Assembly (NCBI RefSeq): GCF_001570605.1
Contig: NZ_BBXG01000006.1
Span: forward strand, 62,001-126,000
Direction: 5' to 3'
Source of the DNA: Herbidospora cretacea
GTDB lineage: Bacteria > Actinomycetota > Actinomycetes > Streptosporangiales > Streptosporangiaceae
DNA: 64,000 nt
Shown here in pieces: positions 36,671-46,239 of the stretch. A model generated the notes under the pieces. It saw only the letters and a list, made by a program, of their open reading frames with translations, did no database searches and had not been told where the DNA came from. The number at the start of each line of letters is the position of its first letter. Within the stretch, counting starts at the first letter, position 1. Both the position numbers and the translations under genes were made by a program.

Positions 36671-38256
36671 GGCATCTGAGAATACGCCGGAAGGGTCAAA
36701 AACTCGGCGAAGTCATCGTCAAGAGCGACTTGTTTGAACAGGTCGGTGGCCTGGGTGAACAGCTTCTCGTCCCAGATCGGCTCGACTCTGATCTTGTCGA
36801 GCTCCTCGTCGATGATCCGCTCCACGAGCTCCTTGGTGACCACCTCGCGGGTGTCGGCGAGCTCGATGTCGTTGTGGATCCACTGCCAGATCTGCGACCG
36901 GGAGATCTCGGCGGTGGCGGCGTCCTCCATCAGGTTGTGGATCGCCACCGCGCCGCTGCCGCCCATCCAGGCCGCGAGATACCTGAGCGCGACGTCGACG
37001 TTGTTGCGCAGGCCCGTCTCGGTGATCTCGCCGGGCGTCTTGGAGACCGAGAGCAGGTCCTCGGCGGTGACCGACACCTCCTCGCGCTTGCGGTCGAGCT
37101 GGTTGGGCCGGTCGCCCAGGACCCCGTCGAAGACCTCTTTGCAGATCGGCACCAGGTCGGGGTGGGCCACCCACGAGCCGTCGAAGCCGTCGCCCGACTC
37201 GCGGGTCTTGTCGGCCCGCACCTTCTCCAGGGCGACCGCGTTCACCTCGGGGTCCCGCCGGGAGGGGATGAAGGCGGCCATCCCGCCGATGGCGTGGGCG
37301 CCGCGCTTGTGGCAGGTCCGCACCAGGAGTTCCGTGTACGCCCGCATGAAGGGCGCCGTCATCGTCACGGTGTTGCGCTCGGGGAGCAGGAACTCGCGGC
37401 CACGCGTGCGGAACTTCTTGATCACGCTGAACAGGTAGTCCCACCGGCCGGCGTTGAGACCGGCGGAGTGGTCGCGCAGTTCGTAGAGGATCTCCTCCAT
37501 CTCGAAGGCCGCCGGGTAGGTCTCGATCAGGACCGTGGCCCGGACGGTGCCCAGGGGCAGGCCGACCGCGTTCTGGGCGGCGACGAAGACGTCGTTCCAG
37601 AGGCGGGCCTCCAGGTGGGACTCGATCTTCGGAAGGTAGAAGTAGGGACCCTTGCCCTTGGCCAGCAGACGGCGGGCGTTGTGGAAGAAGTAGAGCGCGA
37701 AGTCGAAGATCGAGGCGGACACGGGGGCGCCGTCGACCGTCAGGTGCTTCTCGTCGAGGTGCCAGCCCCGGGGGCGGACCACGATCGTGGCCAGTTCCTC
37801 GTCGGGCTTCAGCGTGTAGGACTTGCCGCCGCTCTCGAAGTCGATCTCACGGTCGAGGGCCGCGCGCAGGTTGAGCTGGCCGTTGAGGTTGTTCTCCCAG
37901 GTGGGGGAGTTGGCGTCTTCGAAGTCGGCCAGCCAGACCTTGGCGCCCGAGTTGAGCGCGTTGATGGTCATCTTGCGGTCGACCGGCCCGGTGATCTCGA
38001 CCCTGCGGTCCTCCAGACCGAACGCCGGGGGCGCCACCTGCCAGTCGCCGCGCCTGATCTCTTCCGTTTCGGGAAGGAATCCGAGCGTCCCCCCCGCCGA
38101 CAGTTCGTCTTGGCGGGTCTGGCGGGCGGCCAGGAGCTCGCGGCGGCGGTCGTCGAAGGCACGGTGGAGATCCGCCACGAAGGCGAGGGCCTCGGGGCTG
38201 AGGATCTCGTCGAATCGGTCGGACATCGGGCCGTTGATCTCAACGCCGTTCGTCAT
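36667..38256 (-). CDS. aceB: malate synthase A
   Basis: A 529-residue malate synthase of the A type. It shows the substrate region [51 protein letters not shown], the catalytic [14 protein letters not shown] and [13 protein letters not shown], and ends SQMP. It condenses glyoxylate with acetyl-CoA to malate, which consumes the product of the glycolate oxidase genes in the same operon. First gene of the operon; ATG 38256 is preceded by GTGGGCG and, just upstream, the dyad operator. No isocitrate lyase in the window. Confidence 0.96.
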   Translation of the reverse strand: MTNGVEINGPMSDRFDEILSPEALAFVADLHRAFDDRRRELLAARQTRQDELSAGGTLGFLPETEEIRRGDWQVAPPAFGLEDRRVEITGPVDRKMTINALNSGAKVWLADFEDANSPTWENNLNGQLNLRAALDREIDFESGGKSYTLKPDEELATIVVRPRGWHLDEKHLTVDGAPVSASIFDFALYFFHNARRLLAKGKGPYFYLPKIESHLEARLWNDVFVAAQNAVGLPLGTVRATVLIETYPAAFEMEEILYELRDHSAGLNAGRWDYLFSVIKKFRTRGREFLLPERNTVTMTAPFMRAYTELLVRTCHKRGAHAIGGMAAFIPSRRDPEVNAVALEKVRADKTRESGDGFDGSWVAHPDLVPICKEVFDGVLGDRPNQLDRKREEVSVTAEDLLSVSKTPGEITETGLRNNVDVALRYLAAWMGGSGAVAIHNLMEDAATAEISRSQIWQWIHNDIELADTREVVTKELVERIIDEELDKIRVEPIWDEKLFTQATDLFKQVALDDDFAEFLTLPAYSQMP

Positions 38257-38266
38257 CGCCCACTCT

Positions 38267-38283
38267 TTTCCACTGTACGGAAA
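38267..38283 (-). promoter_or_regulatory. palindromic IclR-type operator upstream of aceB
   Basis: TTTCCACTGTACGGAAA: TTTCC and GGAAA arms, with 7 bases between, end 10 bases before the aceB start codon. The arms and spacing resemble IclR/AllR-type sites of glyoxylate genes. A second imperfect copy (TTCTGTCCAATGGAA, 38289-38303) lies next to it. The site overlaps the 5' leader, so bound protein would block transcription. The adjoining iclR gene is the obvious candidate regulator. Confidence 0.6.
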
Positions 38284-38395
38284 TTCGATTCTGTCCAATG
38301 GAAGATTATCAGAGGCGTTTCCTGAGGGTCGGCTCAGGGAGCCCTGGGGGCCATCCCCGATGGGAGCGGGGCGCCCGCGCTCCCAGACTGATGGC

Positions 38396-39088
38396 ATGAG
38401 AATGAAGAGCCTCGCGGCCGCGGGTCTGCTGGCCGGATCCGCGCTGGTCCTGACCGCCTGCGGCGACCTCCCCTTCGACCTGGACTTCGGCCCCCGCAAC
38501 CAGGCCGTCGAGAAGTACGACGTCAAGGACGCCGTCACCACCCTGCGCGTCCAGTCGGGGTCGGGCGACGTGGTCGTCAACGAGTCCGACCGCACCGGCA
38601 TCGCGGTGACCGAGACCCTCCACTACCGGGGCGACAAGCCGACCGACGGCCACGAGGTCGGCGACGGCACCCTGACCCTCGCCTACACCTGCGACGACTG
38701 CTCGATCGACTACAACGTCGAGGTCCCCAAGGGCCTGAACGTCAAGGTCGACACCGGCTCGGGCGAGATCACGCTGCGCGCCCTCAGCGGCCCGGTCGAC
38801 GTCTCGACGGGTTCGGGCGAGGTCGACGCCAGCGGCCTGCTGGGCAAGACCTTCGTCGCCGAGGCCGGTTCGGGCAACGTCGAGGCCAAGTTCGGCGCCG
38901 CGCCCGACTCGGTCACCATCGAGACCGGTTCGGGCGACGGCATCGCGTGGGTCCCCGGCGGCAGCTACCACGCCACCCTCCACACCGGCTCGGGAGAGCA
39001 GACCGTCGAGGTCACCAACGACCCGGCCGCCCCCAAGAAGATCGTCATCCAGACCGGTTCGGGCGACAGCAAGGTCCTCAAGCTCTAG
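38396..39088 (+). CDS. DUF4097 beta-helix lipoprotein
   Basis: A 230-residue exported protein. The lipoprotein signal [20 protein letters not shown] is followed by the lipobox AC. The body is a DUF4097 repeat domain in which a GSG turn recurs seven times ([62 protein letters not shown]), giving a right-handed beta-solenoid. One Cys pair is in [10 protein letters not shown]. Function unknown; such proteins are thought to act at the envelope. Its stop overlaps the facing flavoenzyme stop by four bases. Confidence 0.87.
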   Translation: MRMKSLAAAGLLAGSALVLTACGDLPFDLDFGPRNQAVEKYDVKDAVTTLRVQSGSGDVVVNESDRTGIAVTETLHYRGDKPTDGHEVGDGTLTLAYTCDDCSIDYNVEVPKGLNVKVDTGSGEITLRALSGPVDVSTGSGEVDASGLLGKTFVAEAGSGNVEAKFGAAPDSVTIETGSGDGIAWVPGGSYHATLHTGSGEQTVEVTNDPAAPKKIVIQTGSGDSKVLKL

Positions 39089-40437
39089 TTCCGGCCCACG
39101 GGGTGGTTGGACCGGAACGTGTTCAGGGGGTCGCGGCGGGCTTTGATCCGCCGCAGCCGGGCGAGGGTGCCCGGGGGGAAGGCGGCGTCGGCGGGTTCGT
39201 CGTGGCCGAGGAACGTGAAGGCCTTGCGGCCGGACGCGCAGGGTTCCAGTGCCCGCGCGATCGAGGCCTGCCGTTCCCTGATCGGCCCGGCCAGCTCCGG
39301 CCAGGGCAGCATGCCCGCCGCGTGGACCTGGTACTTCTCCGTCAGGTGGCCGCAGGCGCCCGCGCCGGGACGCTCCCGCGCCAGCGCCCCGCCGAGGTGG
39401 CGGACCATGACGAAGGTGAGCGGGGCGACCGTGCCGGGCCCGGCCGCGGCGAGCAGCGTGGCGGCCGCCCGGTCGTCGAGGTCGGTCAGCAGGTGTGAGG
39501 TGACCAGCGCGGGGGTGGGGTCGGTCGGCTCCATGCAGATCTCGCCGAGCCGGTCGAGCGGCATCGTGCCGCGGGTGTCCACGATCGCGCCGGGGATCGC
39601 GTCGAAGCGGGCCAGCAGCTCCCGGGCCCGCTCCTCCCCGCCCAGGTAGGTGGCGTCCAGGCAGACGGCCGACAGGCCGCGCAGCGGCTCGGGCAGTTCG
39701 GGGAACGGCGGCAGCTGGAGCAGCGTGAACCACAGGGTGAGCTCGTCGGGGGCGGTCGCGGTCGCCTCGCGGAAGGCCGTCAGCACCTCGGCGGCGCGGG
39801 CGGCGGGCCACATCATCCGGCCGCCGAACAGCTCGGGGGCGGAGAACAGGCCGATCTCGACGGCGGTGACGACCGCGAAGTCGCCGCCGCCTCCGCGCAG
39901 CGCCCAGAACAGGTCGGGGTCGGTGTGCGCGGTCACCCGCCGGTGCTCGCCCTGGGCGTCGACCAGCTCGAAGGCCACCACGTTGTTCGCGGCGAAGCCG
40001 TGCCTGCGGCCGAACCAGCTCAGCCCGCCGCCCAGCACGAACCCGGTCACGCTGACCGCGCCGGTGCTCCCGGCCAGTCCGGTCAGGCCGTGCTTGGCCG
40101 CGGCGGTCAGCACCTCCTGCCACGACGCGCCGGCCTCCACGCGGGCCACCCGCTCCTCGGGCCGCACGTGCACCGCGCGCATCCGCGAGGTGCGCAGCAG
40201 GATCGCGTCCTCGAACCCGGCCGAGGGCGCGTGGCCGTTGGGCTGGGTGGCGACGGCCAGGCCGTAGAGGCTCGCGTGGCGGACCACGGCGGCCACGTCG
40301 GCGGCGTCCTCGGCCTCCACGACGGCTGAGACGCGCTGGTCGACCGCGCCGTCCCAGGGCTCACGGGCCCGGTCGAAACCCTCGTCGCCGGCGGTGAGCA
40401 CCCGTCCCCGGACCGCTTGGCGCAGATCATTGATCAT
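39085..40437 (-). CDS. FAD-binding oxidoreductase (berberine-bridge-enzyme type)
   Basis: A 450-residue flavoenzyme. The FAD domain has VATQPNGHAPSAGF, RPEERVARVEAGASWQEV, LAGSTGAVSVTGFVLGGGLS and DLFWALRGGGGDFAVVT. The C-terminal BBE segment is RRIKARRDPLNTFRSNHPV. A His in the NGHAPS motif is positioned for covalent FAD; the second Cys link of bicovalent members is not evident. Family members oxidise alcohols, sugars or alkaloid-like compounds; substrate unknown. ATG 40437 follows a strong AGGAGGA. Diverges from hflX. Confidence 0.88.
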   Translation of the reverse strand: MINDLRQAVRGRVLTAGDEGFDRAREPWDGAVDQRVSAVVEAEDAADVAAVVRHASLYGLAVATQPNGHAPSAGFEDAILLRTSRMRAVHVRPEERVARVEAGASWQEVLTAAAKHGLTGLAGSTGAVSVTGFVLGGGLSWFGRRHGFAANNVVAFELVDAQGEHRRVTAHTDPDLFWALRGGGGDFAVVTAVEIGLFSAPELFGGRMMWPAARAAEVLTAFREATATAPDELTLWFTLLQLPPFPELPEPLRGLSAVCLDATYLGGEERARELLARFDAIPGAIVDTRGTMPLDRLGEICMEPTDPTPALVTSHLLTDLDDRAAATLLAAAGPGTVAPLTFVMVRHLGGALARERPGAGACGHLTEKYQVHAAGMLPWPELAGPIRERQASIARALEPCASGRKAFTFLGHDEPADAAFPPGTLARLRRIKARRDPLNTFRSNHPVGRN

Positions 40438-40627
40438 GATTCCTCCTCGTTCGTCTGGACCGAGGATCCGGGGAGGCGTTTGGTGCCGGGTTGGCATGGA
40501 GTTGGAGGACGGCGTGAGACGGCCGCCCCTCCGTGCTGAGCTGGGAGCTTAACGGGATGCGCGGGATTCGTGTGTCATGCCACCATCGACGGGAAGACAC
40601 GGTGGTGTCGCATTGTTGTCAGGAGAA

Positions 40628-42034
40628 ATGACGTATATGCATAACGAGCCAGAAGACATCGGCGATTACGAACTCGAAGAGCGTCAGGCGCTAAGGCGGG
40701 TCGCGGGTCTTTCGACAGAGCTCGAAGATGTCACCGAGGTCGAATACCGGCAGCTCCGCCTCGAACGGGTCGTCCTGGTCGGGGTGTGGACCAGCGGCAC
40801 CGTCTTCGACGCCGAGAACTCCCTCCAGGAACTCAAGCTGCTGGCCGAGACGGCCGGCTCCGAGATCCTCGAAGGCCTCATCCAGCGACGCGACCGCCCC
40901 GACGCCGCCACCTACATCGGCTCGGGCAAGGCGATCGAGCTGCGCGACGTCGTCGCCTCGACCGGCGCCGACACCGTGATCTGCGACGGTGAGCTGACCC
41001 CCGGCCAGCTGCGCCAGCTCGAGGAGATCGTCAAGGTCAAGGTCATCGACCGGACCGCCCTGATCCTCGACATCTTCGCCCAGCACGCCAAGAGCCGCGA
41101 GGGCAAGGCCCAGGTCGAACTGGCCCAGCTCTCCTACCTGCTGCCGCGCCTGCGCGGCTGGGGTGGCAACCTGTCCCGCCAGGTCGGCGGCCGGGCGGCC
41201 GGTGGCGTCGGCATCGGTGGCCGAGGCCCCGGTGAGACGAAGATCGAGCTCGACCGCCGCCGCATCCGCGAGCGCATGTCCAAGCTCCGCCGTCAGATCA
41301 AGGAGATGTCCACCGCCCGCGACACGATGCGCAACCGCCGTCAGCGCCGCGAGGTCCCGGCCGTCGCCATCGCCGGCTACACCAACGCCGGCAAGTCGTC
41401 GCTGCTGAACCGGCTGACCGGTGCGGGTGTGCTGGTGGAGGACGCCCTGTTCGCCACGCTGGATCCGACGGTACGCCGCGCGCGCACCCCCGAAGGCCGC
41501 CTGTTCACCCTGGCCGACACGGTGGGTTTCGTGCGTCACCTGCCCCACCAGCTCGTCGAGGCGTTCCGCTCGACCCTGGAGGAGGTCGGCGACGCCGACC
41601 TGATCCTCCACGTGGTCGACGGCTCCCACCCCGACCCCGAGTCGCAGCTCGCGGCGGTCCGTGAGGTCTTCGGCGAGATCGAGGGCGCCAGGGACATCCC
41701 CGAGATCGTCGTGATCAACAAGGCCGACGCCGCCAGCCCCGAGGTGATCGACCGCCTGACGCTGCGCGAGCGCCACAGCATCGTGGTCAGCGCGCGCACC
41801 GGCCAGGGCATCACCGAGCTGATGGACCTCATCGAGAAGGAGCTCCCGCACCTCGACCACGAGGTCCACCTGCTCGTCCCCTACGACCGGGGCGACCTGG
41901 TCGCACGGGCCCACAAGGAGGGCGAGGTCCTGTCGGTCGACCACACCGGCGACGGCACCGTCCTGCACGCCCGGGTCCCGTCGGCGCTGCTCCACGAGCT
42001 GGACAGGGTGGCCAAGCCGGTAGAAACCGTCTAA
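40628..42034 (+). CDS. hflX: ribosome-associated GTPase HflX
   Basis: A 468-residue HflX. The N-terminal HflX domain has AATYIGSGKAIELRDVV, DRTALILDIFAQHAKSREGK and RGPGETKIELDRRRI. The G domain has G1 GYTNAGKSS near residue 250, G3 DTVGFVRHLP and G4 NKAD. HflX splits stalled or stress-inactivated ribosomes. ATG 40628 directly follows AGGAGAA; the ATG at 40637 is an alternative. It stands alone, with its promoter in the 190 bases shared with the divergent flavoenzyme gene. Confidence 0.95.
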   Translation: MTYMHNEPEDIGDYELEERQALRRVAGLSTELEDVTEVEYRQLRLERVVLVGVWTSGTVFDAENSLQELKLLAETAGSEILEGLIQRRDRPDAATYIGSGKAIELRDVVASTGADTVICDGELTPGQLRQLEEIVKVKVIDRTALILDIFAQHAKSREGKAQVELAQLSYLLPRLRGWGGNLSRQVGGRAAGGVGIGGRGPGETKIELDRRRIRERMSKLRRQIKEMSTARDTMRNRRQRREVPAVAIAGYTNAGKSSLLNRLTGAGVLVEDALFATLDPTVRRARTPEGRLFTLADTVGFVRHLPHQLVEAFRSTLEEVGDADLILHVVDGSHPDPESQLAAVREVFGEIEGARDIPEIVVINKADAASPEVIDRLTLRERHSIVVSARTGQGITELMDLIEKELPHLDHEVHLLVPYDRGDLVARAHKEGEVLSVDHTGDGTVLHARVPSALLHELDRVAKPVETV

Positions 42035-42373
42035 TTTCGTACCTATTCCGTAAACTGGCAGGAAAGCGGCGGTAGCTAGCAAGCTTCGCCGTTGGTACGA
42101 TATGCCGAAACTTACGGCGACTTTCGCTGTGAGTGCCGTTACGCGTGGGGGACGCGCGCTTTACCGGGCCCTACCTGGGGGAATGGGTCCCGGCGTGACA
42201 GGAGAGCAGGACGGGCCAACCGGATGCCCAGGAGGCGAACCGGCGTTCTTCTCAATAACCCTGTACAGCGAGCCGACCTGTGAAATAACGTAACTGGACT
42301 GAAATCGCCGAGGTGACCCCCGGCGATTGGTCCATCGCACAACCCGGTGCGCGATGAGAGCAGGAGACCCCCA
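42035..42373. other. leader region between hflX and hutI
   Basis: About 340 bases without a supported gene. Two short overlapping frames (42092-42293) have no family resemblance and no ribosome-binding site. From 42322 the sequence can form a hairpin (CATCGCAC against GTGCGCGATG, one bulge) just before the leader frame. The region should hold the hutI promoter; no known riboswitch pattern was recognised. Confidence 0.5.
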
Positions 42374-42454
42374 ATGACGTCCGGACACGGAGCGGACCCA
42401 GTGGGTCCATCAGTGGCGACGGCATTGGCGTCCACACTGGTGGTGGTCGGATGA
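42374..42454 (+). CDS. 26-codon leader peptide coupled to hutI
   Basis: A short frame encodes MTSGHGADPVGPSVATALAS and six more residues (TLVVVG). Its ATG has a textbook AGGAG seven bases upstream, better than any site directly before hutI. Its TGA overlaps the hutI ATG (ATGA), so ribosomes finishing it can restart on hutI. It is rich in Val, Ala and Gly and has one His. It may be a regulatory leader peptide or a device for coupled translation. No homologue can be named. Confidence 0.5.
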   Translation: MTSGHGADPVGPSVATALASTLVVVG

Positions 42455-43659
42455 CCGTTCGGCTGCTCACGAACATCGGCCGTCTCTGGACCGGCCACGA
42501 TGTCTGCAGCAACGCCTCGATTCTCGTCCACAACGACCGGATCGCCTGGGTCGGCCGCGCGGCCGACCTGCCGCAATCCGTTCCCGGAGTCGTCGACGAC
42601 ATCACCGACGTCGACCAGGTGGAGAACCTGGGCGGCGCCCTGGTGACCCCCGGCCTCATCGACGCGCACACCCATCCCGTCTACGCGGGCAACCGCTATG
42701 CGGAACTGGCGATGCGCTCGGGCGGCTCCTCGGCCTCCGCGATCACCGCCGCGGGCGGCGGCATCGGTTCCACGGTCACCGTGACCCGCGGCACCGACCC
42801 CTGGACGCTGTGCAACGGCGTCCGCGAACGCCTGCGCGAATGGCTCCTCAGCGGCACGACCACCGTCGAGGCCAAGACGGGCTACCACCTGACGCGCGAC
42901 GGCGAACTCGCCGACGTGCGCCTTCTCCGCGAGCTGGAGAAGGAACCCATGATGCCGCGCGTCCACGTGACCTTCATGGCCGCCCACGTGGTCCCGCCGG
43001 AATACTTCGGCCGCCAGCGCGACTACGTCGAGGCCGTGGCGGCGTGGTGCGCCGACGCCGCCGCAGCCGGCGCGGACTCGGTGGACGTCTACTGCGACGA
43101 CGGCCACTTCTCCACGGAGGAGGCCCGCTGGGTCCTCGCCTCCGGCCGGAACGTGGGCCTGCTGCCCCGGGTCCACGCCGGCGCCTACGCCAAGCGCGGC
43201 GCCGTCCAGCTCGCCGCCGAGATGGGCTGCGCCTCCGCCGACCTGCTCCACCACGTGACCGACGAGGACATCGCCCTGATGGCCCGCTACGGCGTGCCCG
43301 CGGTCGTCTGCCCCGGCACCGCCCTCCAGCAGGGCTCGCTCCCGCCGGTCCGCCGCCTGCTCTCGCAGCACGTCCCCGTCGCGCTCGGCAGCGACCACAA
43401 CCCCGGCCACTGCGGCATCACCTCGATGTCCCTCGTCATCAGCCTCGCCGTGGCCGCGTTCGGCATGAGCGTCGGCGACGCCCTCCGCGCCGCCACCCTC
43501 GGCGGGGCGCAGGTCCTCGGCGCCCCCGACCGGGGCATCCTCGCGCCCGGACGGCTCGCGGACATCGTTCAGTGGGACGCCGACCACGAGGGCGCCTTCG
43601 CCTGGGCCTTCGGACTGAAGCCGCGCCGCGTCTGGCGCGGCGGCACGCCCGTGCAGTAG
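42451..43659 (+). CDS. hutI: imidazolonepropionase
   Basis: A 402-residue amidohydrolase. The metal site is LIDAHTHPVYAG, followed by GGGIGSTVTVTRG, the substrate Tyr/Glu region TTTVEAKTGYHL, a conserved FMAAHVVPPEY, later metal ligands HAGAY and GSDHNPG. It opens 4-imidazolone-5-propionate to N-formimino-glutamate in histidine breakdown. hutU and hutH are not nearby. ATG 42451 overlaps the leader-peptide stop; degV begins at the base after the hutI stop. Confidence 0.93.
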   Translation: MTVRLLTNIGRLWTGHDVCSNASILVHNDRIAWVGRAADLPQSVPGVVDDITDVDQVENLGGALVTPGLIDAHTHPVYAGNRYAELAMRSGGSSASAITAAGGGIGSTVTVTRGTDPWTLCNGVRERLREWLLSGTTTVEAKTGYHLTRDGELADVRLLRELEKEPMMPRVHVTFMAAHVVPPEYFGRQRDYVEAVAAWCADAAAAGADSVDVYCDDGHFSTEEARWVLASGRNVGLLPRVHAGAYAKRGAVQLAAEMGCASADLLHHVTDEDIALMARYGVPAVVCPGTALQQGSLPPVRRLLSQHVPVALGSDHNPGHCGITSMSLVISLAVAAFGMSVGDALRAATLGGAQVLGAPDRGILAPGRLADIVQWDADHEGAFAWAFGLKPRRVWRGGTPVQ

Positions 43660-44499
43660 ATGACGGTCGCCGTCGTCACCGACTCGACCGCGTACCTCCC
43701 CGCAGCCGAGCTCTCCCGATACGGGATAGCGGTGGTCCCGGTGACGGTCGTCGTCGGCGGACGCGAGTTCCTGGACGGCGCCCAGATCTCCGCCGAGGCG
43801 GTTCAAGGGGCCCTGCGGGAGTCCGGCGCGGTTTCCACCTCGCGGCCGTCTCCGGCACAGTTCGCGGACGTGTACGAGGCCTGCGCGGGGCGTGGTTTCA
43901 CCGAGGTGGTGTCACTCCATCTGTCCGGGGCCATGTCCGGGACCGTCGAAGCGGCGCGACTGGCCGCACAGTCCGCCCCGCTGCCGGTCGAGGTGGTGGA
44001 CAGCCGGTCGGTGGGGATGGGCCTGGGATTCTCCGTTCTCGCCGCGGCCATCGCCGCTTCGCGGGGGGAGTCCCTTTCCGCGGTGGTGTCCCGGGCGCGG
44101 TGGTGCGCCTACGGGACGCGGTCGTTCTTCTACGTGGACACGCTGGAGCACCTGCGGCGGAGCGGCCGGATCGGCGCCGCCGCCAATCTCCTCGGGACGG
44201 CGCTCGCCGTGAAACCCCTGCTGCACGTCAACAACGGCGCCGTTTCTCTCCTGGAGAAGGTCCGGACCGCTTCGCGGGCGCTGTCGCGGCTGGAGGACCT
44301 GGCCGTGGTGGCGGCGGGGGCCGACGTGGTGAACGTGGGGGTGCAGCACATGGGGGCCACCGAGCGGGCCGAAGCGCTGGTGGAACGGTTGCGGGGGCGG
44401 GTGCCGAAGCTGGGTGCCGTATGGGTGGGGGAGATCGGGGCGGCGATCGGGGTCCATACGGGGCCTGGTGTCGTGGGGGTCACGGTTTCGCCGGCTTGA
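43660..44499 (+). CDS. DegV family fatty-acid-binding protein
   Basis: A 279-residue DegV protein: DSTAYLPAAELSRYGIAVVP near the start, STSRPSPAQFADVYEACAGR, LHLSGAMSGTVEAARLAA and VVDSRSVGMGLGFSVLAAA, then RRSGRIGAAANLLGTALAVKPLL. These bind a fatty acid carboxylate and supply it to FakA-type kinases. No fakA is adjacent. DegV upstream of comEA/comEC is common in actinobacteria, and here comEA follows after 1.8 kb of mostly non-coding DNA and the isochorismatase gene. It abuts hutI with no gap. Confidence 0.92.
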   Translation: MTVAVVTDSTAYLPAAELSRYGIAVVPVTVVVGGREFLDGAQISAEAVQGALRESGAVSTSRPSPAQFADVYEACAGRGFTEVVSLHLSGAMSGTVEAARLAAQSAPLPVEVVDSRSVGMGLGFSVLAAAIAASRGESLSAVVSRARWCAYGTRSFFYVDTLEHLRRSGRIGAAANLLGTALAVKPLLHVNNGAVSLLEKVRTASRALSRLEDLAVVAAGADVVNVGVQHMGATERAEALVERLRGRVPKLGAVWVGEIGAAIGVHTGPGVVGVTVSPA

Positions 44500-44962
44500 A
44501 CTCGGCGGGTGTCGTGCCTCGCTGGTGTGGGTCCCTGTATGGCGCCCGGTGATCTGGACCTTCGGATGATGAGTCCGATGATCTGGCAGCTCGCCGGGTC
44601 CTTATATTTCCTCCGGTTCTCTTATGTCGGCATCCAGCTTATATCGGCATCCAGTGCAGAGTAGATCATTCTTCCGGCCTTGTTCGGGGCGGAAGACTTG
44701 GTGGTCTCATTATTTGGCTGTATCTGCTATGTGTTCTTTGAGGGGATAACGCTTTTCTCCGCTTGATAACAACTTGCGTAGTGCACCACCGAATTCGGAG
44801 GCATTTACATCCTGTGTATTGCGGATTGCGTCGTTCAGGTGTTACACCAGGTTGGGGTGCTTTCGTCGGCCAAGCGGCGGACATGTTGTCGATCCCCACG
44901 AGGTGAATCGTGAGCACGCGTCGTCGTCTCTCGTTGGTCTGGATGAGGTCACGTCGTGAGGG
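44500..44962. other. AT-richer non-coding spacer
   Basis: About 460 bases with markedly lower GC than the surroundings, especially 44575-44860, and no gene. TCGGCATCCAG occurs twice within 25 bases (44628-44638 and 44645-44655). No tRNA, terminal repeats or transposase remnants recognised. It may be an insertion scar or a promoter-rich spacer. Confidence 0.5.
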
Positions 44963-45516
44963 TCAGGTCGTGAAGGTCACGTCGGCTGCGTCAACGACGG
45001 ATGCTTCGCGGCCGGGGGCGGACTGGAACTTCCAGTACAGGTTCGTGTGGGCGATGACCTGGTCGACCGGCGGAGCGCCGTAGGCGGTGAGGTCTTCGGT
45101 GGTGTGGGCATCGCCGACGAGGGTGACGTCGTAGCCGCGGGTGAAGGCGCCGTGCAGGGTCGAGCGGATGCACGCGTCGGTCTGGGCCCCGTTGACGATC
45201 AGGCGGCCTACGCCTCGGGCGGCGAGCTGGGTCTCCAGGTCGGTGTCCTCGAACGAGTCGCCGTAGAGCTTGTGGACCACGGGCTCGGAGTCCTCCCGGA
45301 CCAGTTCGGCGACGTACTCCCAGCTCTCGCTGCCGTATTTGAGGCCGTCGTCGGAGTGCTGGACCCAGACGACCGGGACCTCTTCCGCGCGGGCCTTGCC
45401 GAGCAGAGTGTTGATGTTGGCGATCACTTCGTCGCGGCGGAGTGCGCCTTCCACCACGCCCTTCTGCACGTCGACGATGAGAAGGGCGGTGTTCGGGCGG
45501 TTGGACAGGGTCGTCA
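44963..45516 (-). CDS. isochorismatase family cysteine hydrolase
   Basis: A 184-residue hydrolase with the catalytic Asp in ALLIVDVQKGVVEG, a Lys in VVHKLYGDSF and the nucleophile Cys in VNGAQTDACIRSTLHGAFTR (near residue 123). The family includes isochorismatases, nicotinamidases and many uncharacterised amidohydrolases. The lack of an aryl-carrier domain and of siderophore genes argues against a role in siderophore synthesis. ATG 45516 has AGGAGG five bases upstream. The tandem-repeat tract begins 190 bases upstream. Confidence 0.88.
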
Positions 45517-45702
45517 TGGGACCTCCTGTGCCTTGCATGGGTGCGGTCGCACTCATGGCGGGGCGGGTTCGTAGTGGTCTGGCCTGGCCTTGTGCGGCAG
45601 GCGTTGTGCCCGTCCAGCCTAGGGCGGGCCACCGACAAAATCCGGCCCCGCTACCGGAGGCCTGGCTTGACCAGGGCCACTGAGCCAGGCTTGATCGTCG
45701 CC

Positions 45703-45828
45703 GGTGCCCGGTGCCCGGTGCCCGGTGCCCGGTGCCCGGTGCCCGGTGCCCGGTGCCCGGTGCCCGGTGCCCGGTGCCCGGTGCCCGGTGCCCGGTGCCC
45801 GGTGCCCGGTGCCCGGTGCCCGGTGCCC
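45703..45828. repeat. 18 perfect copies of a 7-bp unit (GGTGCCC)
   Basis: GGTGCCC is repeated 18 times without a mismatch, then passes directly into the 15-bp repeat block. Perfect identity points to recent or ongoing slippage. The 7-base period does not keep a reading frame from copy to copy, which speaks against a coding role. Confidence 0.97.
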
Positions 45829-45933
45829 GGTGCCTGATGGGGCGGTGCCTGATGGGGCGGTGCCTGATGGGGCGGTGCCTGATGGGGCGGTGCCTGATGG
45901 GGCGGTGCCTGATGGGGCGGTGCCTGATGGGGC
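45829..45933. repeat. 7 perfect copies of a 15-bp unit (GGTGCCTGATGGGGC)
   Basis: Seven exact 15-base units immediately follow the 7-bp block. The unit begins GGTGCCT, one base different from the 7-bp unit, so it probably arose from it by an insertion of GATGGGGC and then expanded. Total repeat tract 231 bases. Confidence 0.97.
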
Positions 45934-46239
45934 GGTGGGTGGAGGTTCATGGCCGGCTCTGTGGCCAGTTGCTTGGTCGTTGGCCGGTGTTTGGCAGTGG
46001 GGACGCAGTTCTTCCTAGGCTGTTTCGGTGCCTGAGCCGACGGCTTGAAGGTTTTTGTGTCGATCGATTTCGATCCGTTCTGCGGTGCGACTTTCGTGGC
46101 GAGTGGGAGGTGCAGCGCGTCGAGTTCAATTTCTCCTTCTTTGGGATGTGTGGATCTTGCCGGCTTGGAACTGGGGCTGGGGAAAACGGTGGCGTTAAGT
46201 TCCGCTCTGTCGGTATTGCGGTGGTTTGTTTCTGGTGGG

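Noticed and set aside
42092-42293. Two overlapping short frames between hflX and the hutI leader
   Set aside because: No ribosome-binding site, no resemblance to any family, and unlike codon use.
45703-45933. CRISPR array
   Set aside because: Units are directly abutting with no spacers, so this is a minisatellite.
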